Shown here one piece after another: positions 42,916-53,515 of a stretch of 64,000 nt of DNA. This stretch comes from Liolophura sinensis (taxonomy: Eukaryota > Mollusca > Polyplacophora > Chitonida > Chitonidae): assembly GCF_032854445.1 (NCBI RefSeq), contig NC_088297.1, forward strand, positions 10,564,163-10,628,162, read 5' to 3'. Each line of letters opens with the position of its first letter. The first letter of the stretch is position 1. Below the pieces are notes generated by a model. It ran no database searches, was not told the DNA's origin, and was given only the letters and a program-made list of their open reading frames with translations. The position numbers were made by a program, and so were the translations under genes.

Positions 42916-45827
42916 ATGTGGTAACATGTACACAGTAACATGACATATGGAGTGAAGCTGAATAGATTACATGGGTAAAAATTACTGTCATAGTGTCACT
43001 AACTGTATTACGTGTACAGCCTGGATGTCTTGTGTATACAACTGCAGGCCTCGACATAAGAGTATTACCACTAAGACCTTTCTGTATTCATAATGTAATA
43101 TGTGAGTGTGGGGTTCCCACGCACCTTTCTACAGATTGATTTCCCTGGAAATACAGAAATGTCGTCGAAAAGAACGACCTTGACCTATATAGGGGTGATC
43201 AGACTTTCGATCTCCTGGCTGAGAATTCAGGAGAACGATTTTCCGATCCCCTTGTTCATCTTTATATCAAGGCCTGTAACAGCAGTAACATGGCTGATGC
43301 AACAGAAAAGGGCGTTACGCTTTGTGATTGCAGTTGTTCCGAGGTGCATGGCGTTGAACATTGTAGAGTTTATTTCCTTGTTGAATTACATGCAAGTCAC
43401 ATGCAAGGTTTATAGACATAGTTATATGACTAAGATAGGTACATGCCATCATGAGTGTCAAGAGCATGATATGTTTTTTTGTTTGTTTGTTTTTTTTTTA
43501 AGGAAATAAGGACATTCTTACCCAGTGGGTGTTTAGGACTACTTCTTGGTATATATTGGTTTCGTGTGATTGTAGTCTAAATGAGGAAGTGACGCATTTT
43601 CCGTCTGAAGTTTACATCATTTCTATGGCCTGTCATAATACCTAAAGTTGTTGTGCAGTATGTTCAGGCTGTCATATCAATTTACATACACGTATGTTCG
43701 GTGTGTAAAGAAATTAATACATTAAAATGAGGATGTCAGTAATGAAGTCAGTCATGCAAATTGCTTTGAAGAAAGTTTCTTTGCATGAAGATGTCTTGGC
43801 AATTTCTTGAATTTAACTGCTTTTATTCTTTCGAAAGGCTTTACCTACATGTTCGTGCATACTTACACATTTTAATGTATTTAAATGTGTAGGGAAACAA
43901 TTTTGCGTGTATGTTTTATGTACGCAGGGGTCAAAATCATTCAGTAGGATTTAAAGGAGGTTAGGCATGAAATGTATTAGTCTAGATTCCATTTAGAAAT
44001 ATTCTGAAACAATGTTGTTTTTGGAAGCTGGGACTAATGCAACTGTTATATTAGTCTCAGATGAAATGTTATGGTCTCAATTTGAGGTCATCGGTTTTAT
44101 GTTGAACTCTCGAAAAGTAAGGGAATGGACAAACATTTTGACCCCTGATATGTACATAGAGTAATGTGGTAAGTGTAAAACACATCTGATCTTCTGCGGC
44201 TTATGTTCTATCACGTATTGTCATGATTGTATAGTATCTGGCATCAGATCTGATGAGAGAGAGAATTATATTAATAATAATAATAATAATATCTGTACTT
44301 TTCAGAGGGTAACAAACTCCGTCAATATGACAGTATTGGTCTTCCCTGAGGCCCTCCGCTCACTCACACAACCACTCAGCAGTCACAAGGGTTATTAACA
44401 AAAAATAAATGAATAAATAAAATGACACAAAGCATTTAATCAGTTCAAAGTTATACATATATATATATAGATACAAATATAGAGATACAAAGCTTTGCTA
44501 TGCTATGTGTTTGACACTTTCTGCCACTTTTGGTGCAAATTTTTAAACAATTTAACTAATTTGTTTTTCTAACTGCATTTATCTCAAATCATGACCTGTA
44601 ACTTTGTCAGGACTCTCTTGCAAAATATGAACAATCTTCAGAAAGCGTTAATGGGTACATGAACACAGAAATATTGGTAAATTTAAGGTACGTGTATTTT
44701 CAGGGACTGACCTCGGTACAAGCCATTGAAATGTTCAGTGTCCTAGCGGAATCTGATTCATACATGTGTCAATCTGTTTGAGAAAATTTTAATAGGGCAA
44801 GTCATTGAACCTTAACATTGTCTAAAGCTTGGCCCAACGAAGAAAGAACACCAAGAGCAATCCTGACGTACTGGACTGGTACATATACATGACTAAAATA
44901 TCAAGCATTTATGATTATACTGTAACATTTACAACGTGAGTCATGTCATCTTGCAGTACCTGTGTGTCTCTGTTTTTACACCTGAGTCACAGAATACTCA
45001 TCACCATTGACCTACTTCCTTGTGTAAATGGTGAATGTAAATACAAAATTACGCCCAAGATTTGGGATGTTCCATGTCAAAGTATGTACGTGTACAAGTA
45101 GATCAATATTTAACATCATTTCACCCCCCCCCCCACTTTTTTGGTTTTTGTTTTGTTGTTCCTACAGTCATAGCAGTGCTGCATGAACATTACATAGTGA
45201 TGATGTACATGTTATATGCACCTGTGGCGACAGGTGTTGTGTTAATTGTAAATTTACTGTCTGTGTTCGTGCTAAATTTCTTGTTAGATGAAATGAATAT
45301 AGATGCGCATGAAATCTTTATTTCACAGAATTTTTCGTCCAATTATCATGTTGCTCTACCGTGAAAATGAAGGCACGCCTCACATAAATCACATAAAGCT
45401 TCACTGTTACATGATTGTTCATCCAACAAATCACCACGCCTTCTTTACTACATGTTTATAGTCAAACAGCTGAGCAATTAGTTGGTATTGGTGTAGATCA
45501 CTTGTGTGAAAGAGTCAGGACTTACACTGTATGTTATTAATAGATCTACCCGGTAAAAGCTGAAAGCCATTGAGAAAGACTAAAAATTATCATTGGTAGA
45601 GGTGGAAGTTTGTCTTCATTTTTATCCATAATTAATCCAGAAGTAAGGCCTTGACGGCTGAAGATGAAACAATGAAGATGAAGCAATCTTAGATTTGAGT
45701 CAATAATTCAATCTGTAAATTTGGCGCTCCTTTCTGTGATTTTAGCTGAAATTCTTTGTGCATTGACATTCCCAGAATTGTTGTCTAGCAATATTTTGAC
45801 CTTGTTACATTAGAAGTAAATCACTCC

Positions 45828-46215
45828 AACTGTTTTCTGTATAGAGTTTTAATTTTTGGTGGATATCTTCTTACACACATGACGATGATTTCACATTTGT
45901 TCATTTCTGTGGTTGTCATGTTTACCAGTTTCCCTACCTATACTATATAAATAGGTATAAGTTCTTGTAATAACACCAACAGTTTTTTGTTTAGAGTTTT
46001 CATTTTTGGTGGATACATACATACACAGATGATGTGTAGTGACTCACGTTTGCCCATTTGTGCAGTTGTCACTCCAGATAGCCATTTTCCTTATGAATAT
46101 GTACTGTATAAATAGTTATGGTATTATGTCCGAGCTATACCTCAAACTGTTTTCATTTTTGGTGGACGCATTTGCCCATTTGCGCAGTTGTCATGGTAAC
46201 CACGTACCTATCATC
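45828..46215. repeat. ~140-bp tandem triplicate upstream of RNF19 first coding exon
   Basis: Three copies share tagagttttaatttttgg, tggatac, gtttgcccatttgtgcag and tactatataaatag-like words. Copies are diverged; each holds a tataaata-like box. Confidence 0.75.
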
Positions 46216-46411
46216 AACACTCATGAAAATTCTCCTTAGTGGTTGACTTACACTCACCACAATACTGCTGGTATTTTATACATGTCAAACAATGCATTTG
46301 TTGAGGCGTATGTTGTGTTCACCTGAACTCCTGTTGATTTGTGTTTTCCAGTTATGTTGAAGGGCCTTTGTAAGTGCATCGTTGACTTTTGTGCTGTTGT
46401 TGATGTTGCAG

Positions 46412-47026
46412 TGACGTGTAGGATTGAGGTAGCTGCCTGATGATGAGGCGAGAGCGAAACACCACTGTGAAGACACGGAAGGATGGGAGGAAAGATGTGG
46501 ACAAAGCATCCACGGTCTCTGTAAATTCACGCAACTCCATTGAGCGGCAACGCTCACTCATCTCACGTTTCTCACTCAGAAGACTTTTCACGCCTCGAAG
46601 ATACCGGATCAAGTCCAAATCCACTGCAGAGACAGAATACTTTCCGGACAGTGTCATACCTCCACTGGACAATGATGGCCAGTCGTTGCCGTCAACACCA
46701 CGCGGCGAGCTTATTGAGAGGAAAAAGTCGCTGACGGAGCGAGAGTGCCCATTATGTCTCTCAGAGCAGCCCATTGAAAACTTTCCAGACATCATCACGT
46801 GTCACCACCGGTCATGCCGTGAATGCCTGCGGCAGTACTTGAAAATTGAGATCACGGAGAGTCGTGTGAACATAGCTTGTCCTGAGTGCTCAGAGAAATT
46901 CCACCCCAATGACATTAAGATGGTGCTACAGGACGAGGCGCTAATGCAGAAGTATGAGGATTTCATGGTTCGCCGAGTGCTTGTGTCTGACCCAGATTCC
47001 AGGTGGTGCCCAGCACCGGACTGTGG
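46412..47026 (+). CDS. RNF19: RNF19 first coding exon (RING1)
   Basis: Acceptor gatgttgcag; 28 bases of 5' UTR, then ATG ATG at 46440. Met2 has the better context (A at -3). The exon encodes a basic, Ser-rich N-terminus, RING1, and ends WCPAPDCG in phase 2 at donor gtaagt. Confidence 0.92.
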
Positions 47027-50000
47027 GTAAGTGGATGTCATTGAGAAATGTATGCCTAGAAAACCAGACTAAAATTAGTATCAAAAATATTGTTGTTTTT
47101 TGGAACTTCCAAATAGAAGTGCCGATTTGTGTTGTCACAGTAGTTTTACAACAGCATGCCCCAGCTTACGATGGTACTTCTGTTTCTGTTGGTCCCAACT
47201 GTATGAGATTTGTGTGCTTTGTCAGCAAAGGTACATGTACAGTGATGTCGTAGACGGAAGGCTACGAGCCTCTGCAAGAGGAAGAACAATATACGGATTG
47301 ATGTGACTTGTTGTGTTTAATGTTTGTATAGTGTCCCAAGATACATATGAGCACCCAAACTTGGCTGTGGATATCACTGACTATAAAACGTTGTGTCTTC
47401 GTTACAGGTATGTAGTTATAGCATCAGGTTGTGCGGGCTGCCCCAAGATAAAATGTGAGCGCCCAGGCTGTGATACTTACTTCTGTTACCACTGTAAACA
47501 ACATTGGCATCCGAACCAGACATGCGATGCGGCACGGGCAAAGCGCTCCCCCAACATCAGATCAGCCTCGTTGAGCTATGAGGGTGGACAGTCAAGTAAG
47601 TCTAAGAATGTGACTACATTGTGGTGGATGGGAATTTTGTACGTTAACAGTGACTTAGAGTGGGGGGAATTTCACATTTCACAAGACAATATGGACTGTC
47701 AGTAAGATTCAGTTTGTTTACTTTTAATGAGCTTTACTTTATAGAGAGTTATACTTTCCGTCAATTACTGTTTCTTTCAATTACATGTGTGGTTTCACAA
47801 CCCTTGTGGAATATCAAGGAGAAAGTTTAAAAAATAAAATGTTTCAGTGTATTTGTTGCACTTCATATCAAAATGAAAATGAAATGTCTCCTACATATGT
47901 ATAAGCCTGTTTGACAAATTTGTGGTAAACATCCGTAAAGTTGAATCTCTGTACTGATGTGGTTTTAGATGACATCAAGCCCTGCCCTAGATGTGGAGCT
48001 TTCATCATCAAAATGAATGATGGCTCATGTAATCACATGACTTGTGCTGTGTGCGGGGCAGAGTTCTGCTGGCTGTGCATGAAAGAGATTTCAGATCTCC
48101 ACTATCTCAGGTAATATTAAATACATATACTAAAAGAACTAATGACTGGCCTACATGTATATGTACAGTGTATGCGTGCCCCTTAGTGAGAGCCTTAATT
48201 ATGTTGATCAGGTGTTTGGTAAACCTCTCTCACTACAGACATCAGATGTTGTCAGGCTGTCACCACGGGGTTTAAGATGCGTGTCTTTGAGTTGTAAGGA
48301 CACATAAGATGTCGGTTTAATATGCAATTTTCTATTTTTTTTCCCATCATAATGCAGCCGCCGTGGTATACTCTGATTCTTCAACCTTTTCGCACGTGCA
48401 CGTGCAACTTTCAGTGCAATTTATGCATGTTTTTAATTCGATTTTGGAGACAAAACTACACTGGTTGGAACAGCCAATTTCAGGGCTTCACATAAAGTGT
48501 AAATTTATCAGTTTACACAGAATAATGCCTTCAAAATGTGCTTAAATAAACACCTTGCAAAGATGCTAAAAGGATGAAGAATTACAGTCAGTGAAATATT
48601 CTTGTATGGCTTTGATTGATAACACCAGTCAAATAAGTAAATGAATAAATCAATATGCATGGTGCACACAGTCCTTGGAACTCCTTGAAAAGTACAATTT
48701 CATTTTCAAACACTTGAAATTCCTTAAAAAATACAAATACTCCTGGAAACTCCTTGAAAATCTTAGTTTGTCCCAAACTTAAATATTGTCTGCTGACCGC
48801 CGAGTCTGTATATCGTGAGCTCGCTGATAATTCTCCCATAATCAGGGCTTCTGCTGGCACTCTGTCCTAATTTCTTTCTGGGGTTTTTAGCAGTTTTTTG
48901 CAATTTTTCCTATGAAAATAATCCATTTATTTCATGTCAAACAGCCTTATCTCAGCGAAACAACAACAACACAGTTGTATGGCGATTATTTGACAGAAAT
49001 CTGCAAAGGGGGTTCAGCATTGTTGCATGTTGACTTCCATTGAATAACGCTTGAAATCATTTTTGTTAAATAACGAATGAGTATCATGGCATTTTGGGCT
49101 GATACTTTTCAATGTCTATTGTAAAACAAAAAAAAAATTATCAAGGGAAATAAGTCAAGGTAGAGTTACACCTGTAAATGAAGTTACCTACCATGAAAAA
49201 TTTAAACTTTCCACTTAATAAACTATTTTTTTTTTTGGATCTGAAGTAAATTAAATGTTTCAGAATATGTGCCGATGTATAAATGTGTACGCCGTATGGT
49301 TTTTCTCCTGTCAGACTCCAATGTTGCTCCAATGTACTGATCATGATGATCTATTTAAATAACTGAATTTACAAATTAATTTCGTAATAAATTTTTCTGA
49401 TAGAGGAAATTACATTTTACTAGGATCCTACAGATAGGCTGAAAAAACGGATTGATTTTTTTTTTCAAAAAACGAAAACATGCTGCCAAGCATTGGCCCA
49501 TTATTTTGAGGGCAATTGTTCTAAATGTAACGTTTGATAAACTCCAGATATAGCTGGAAGAGACCAAACTGATTCTAGCAGCTACACCAAGGCAGATAAA
49601 AACGAATTACAGAAGGAGACCTACAATAGTCATGTCTACTAAGGAAGTATGGCTAAAGAAAAATGGTATTTACTACAAAATCTGATGAGTGGCTAAAGTG
49701 ACTGGCTAAAAAAATATTCACCCAGAGGAAGCCCTGCATAATTACAAATGGCGTTCATTTTTTTTTACTGAGCCCTGCCCGGATTAAAGAATGTGTCACA
49801 CTACACAAGTTAAGGGCAGATATTTGTTGCAAAAACAAGCGTACTATTCAATATATATGCATGCAAATTAAAACATCTATAATTCAGACTTAAAATATAG
49901 TCTATAATTTGCACCATAGTATGTTTAAACCAGCCTTGAAAAGGACAAAAAACTACTGGAAAACTCCTGAAAGCCCCTTGAAAACTCGTTAAATTTCATT

Positions 50001-53000
50001 TTCATATACCTGTACGAACCCTGACATTTCAGTGTGAAAATAGTTGTTAATCACAGGTCACAGCACTCAGTACCGTGTGTGTCCACCGTTAGCATCACGA
50101 TGAGCGGGAACTGGTATTAGTGACCACACTGTTTTCACGCTGCCATAGCTTCTGAATTTCTGTTCTAAAATGTGAAAATCTGGCGAAAATTGAAGCCACA
50201 ATTGATATAAAGAATACTTACCCTAATTGTTGCGTTAACAAGCTATGTAATACTGGGACAAAAACAATAAATAAACAAAATAAAATTACTTCATGTGTTT
50301 ATATTCTTATTGACTACATATGTTTTTCTGCTTTCTTTGGTTACAGTCCATCAGGGTGTACATTTTGGGGGAAAAAACCTTGGAGTAGAAAGAAAAAGAT
50401 TTTGTGGCAGTTGGGAACTCTTGTAGGAGCTCCTATAGGGATCAGTTTGGTGGCTGGTATAGCTGTACCTGCGCTAATCATAGGAATACCTGTCTGGGTG
50501 TTCAGAAAGGTGAGCTATTCATCATCCTGCAGGTGTGCCTGCTTTCTTTAGCTTGTGCAGGATTCGAATTTGGGTTCCCTTTTGCACCCACATTTTACAA
50601 AATGGCTTCAAAGGTGAAAGTTTTTGGGTGTACTGGTATTTAACCCATGCACCCTTAATTCCAAACCCTTTTGTGTGGTCTTTCTGTAGACATATCTGGA
50701 ATATCAGAATTATGTCATCTAGAAGTCCTGCAGCAGGTACTGTTTACTTCTTCAACTTTCTCACATTTTGGTGTTTAATGAGGCTGGTTTTAGGCCATTA
50801 TTCTGTTTAGTCTGAAACCTGAATACCTGGTTGAGGACATTCTCAGTCGTGTCAGTTATAGTGACATGTAATTTGAAATATTAAATTGTTGACGTGTTAA
50901 AACGTTAGTGGAACATAGGAGAGAAATGAGTGGGACAATTTTGAAAAAAAAACTTTTATTAAAAACATACAGGACTGTGATTGGTTTTCACCCTTCATTA
51001 CATGTATTGTCCCAAATGTGTGACAGTTGATTAGGACAAGATGTATTTGGTTTTGTTTCAGATTAACAACCGTTATGAACATTCATCCAAGCACAAGCGT
51101 AACATCGCCATCACAGGAGGGGTCTCTGCCTCTATCATCGTCTCCCCCATCATTGCTGGGCTCGCTGTTGGTAAGATAGCAGTAGAATGGATATACATTA
51201 CACACATTCATGTAAAAATGTGTGTATTTTCAGTGGCAGTGATCATAATTCACGCCGTCCTCGTATAAGTGAAATATTCTTGAGTGTATCGTAAAACTCC
51301 AGTCAACTCCAGTACATCACAATTCATGATCAGCACTTTAGGTTTCTGAGGAAGTCATGTTGGATTTGTTCACCTAAACACTCCAGTGTGTCCAGGAAGA
51401 CATTTTTAGCTGAAAAGAAAGTGATGATATACAGTACTAGCAAGTTTCAGAATAAAATTTACGTGGAGGAAATTCCACACTGGAGTGACAATTTAAGTGT
51501 ACATTAAATCAGTTTACCTGTCAATTTGATGACTCATTTGGGAAAGTTTGCTCTATTTGGGAAAGTCTTTTTCAGTAACTTGCAGAAGCTTGTCTTTCCA
51601 CCAACTGTAAAAGTGACTGCCATTGTATAACTGAAAAATTTTTATTTACGTGTTTAAACCACAAACACCATTCAGATAAATATTTTGAAAAAAATATAAA
51701 TTGCATGCCATGTAATAATCGTGCATTGCAAAATATTTGTATGTATTGTGTATTTTTGCATTGCATTGTGCATTTTTGCATTGTGGATTTTTGCATCGCA
51801 CGTGCCCTCACTTTGCTTCGTGTTCTCTCAGGTATCGGTGTACCAGTGTTGCTGGCCTACGTGTATGGGGTGGTGCCCATTTCTCTGTGCCGCAGTGGGG
51901 GCTGTGGGGTCACCACCACTGAGGCAGGTGGGGTCAGGTTTGAGTTTGACGAGAATCAGGAAGGAAATGGAGCAAACGGTGCTTATGGTGGTGAGTCCAG
52001 CTTCAGCTACATGCACCTGTGTTTTATCAAAACATTAAAGAAAAATGAAATTGGAAATCCATCTTGTTTTTTTTGTCTGATTTTCTTTAGGAACAATTGC
52101 TGGGTCAGTCCACATTTCCCTCATATTAGGTGATTTTCAGTTTTATGTTTTTTTTTTGTTATACCCTCCAATCCAGCAACCTTAAGAGAAGATTTATTCT
52201 GCCCATGAAACAAAAATTTTCATTGGTGCAGCTTTACGTGTACATTGGGAAATCACAGTATCATTCATTTTGTCTTGTATATCTTTGTTTAGGTGACAAC
52301 CAGAGTGTTGAGACAGCCCAGAATGTGGCTAACCCCAGCATTGCACCCAGCATTGGCGAGGCCTCTGTGGGGATGACCAACAGCTTGAGCGCCAGCGGAA
52401 GTCACCTGGATCGTGTTGGTATTTTGAGAGATGAGAGCGACCACGAGTCTGCCAGCAACCGGGCCATCGCTGGCTCAAGTCTCAACGGCAGTATATGTGA
52501 TAGTACCTTAGGGGCTACCAGTGCTTTATACCACAACAAGTAAGTTTTGTGCCTCTGTGTATGTGATAGTACTACTTGTGCTTTATACCGAAACAAGTAA
52601 GTTTTGTGCCTCTGCATATGTGATAGTACTACCAGTGCTTTATACCGCAACAAGTAAGTTTGTACCACAGTGTATGTGGTAGTGCCTTAGATGCCACCAG
52701 TGCTTTATACCACAACAAGTAAGTTTTGTATGACAGTACATGTGATAGTACAGTACCTCAGGGTCTGCCAGTGCTTTATACCACAACAAGTAAGTTTTGT
52801 ATGACAGTATAAGTGATAGCACCGTAGGGGCTACGAGTGCTTTATACCACAAGTAAACTTTGTATTAGAGTGTATGTGATAGTGATTTCTTCTTAGATGA
52901 GAATTGAAGGCCTTTATTTCAATGAGACAAAGTCTTTTTACAACATGGTACCAATATCAACAGTGGTCTTCCCTTTATTGAAAGTGAAAATGAAACTGGA

Positions 53001-53473
53001 AGCAATTCTGTTGCAGGATGGAGGTGCAGGCTGATGTGTCCACTAATCCTCAAATGTCAAAGCGAGCCAGTCTCAGTAGCGAGTCGGCTAACTTCAGTAT
53101 CGGGGAGAAGTCGATGACTGTCTCATTCAGCGACGACGCCAGTACCCGAGCTCTTGCTGGCTCTATTGCTGGAAACAGGTATTAAAGCTTCAAGAATATT
53201 TGTGGGCCACAGTAAGGGCAGAATAGAAAAATCAGTTAGGAGCTGGTTGTTTTGAAATCAGAATAGGTTTGTGTCACCTGGATGATTTGGAGGGGCTTTT
53301 GAAGTTCATAGCACTTCTGCCAGGAAACACTCTTTGTATGTTCAGTGGGATGTGATGTTGACAGCGAATGTGGTGCTGTCCTTCTCCATTCTGTCCTATA
53401 GGGAAAGAAAAGATTAAAGTGAAACCCTATTTGTTCTAATTTGTGTGACACATGGTCTGCTCATTTTAGCCAA

Positions 53474-53515
<42 letters not shown>

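Larger units (their letters stand above)
39994..46411. other. RNF19 upstream or first-intron DNA, no coding sequence recognised
   Basis: Holds two SINE-A copies, one MITE-D, AT-rich DNA and a ~140 bp triplicate near its end. If the donor at 39993 is real, this is RNF19 intron 1. Several 60-135 codon open frames show no domain or codon pattern I recognise. Confidence 0.5.

Noticed and set aside
43102-43509. 135-codon plus-strand open frame
   Set aside because: No domain, no codon pattern like the neighbouring genes; ends in a T-rich run. Could be chance.
45062-45364. 100-codon plus-strand open frame with hydrophobic stretches
   Set aside because: Runs across a C/T homopolymer tract, has no recognisable similarity and no splice context.
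46441-47030. RNF19 first exon read through to 47030
   Set aside because: The open frame runs four bases past a clear donor (ctgtgg|gtaagt at 47026), and the next exon continues in phase.
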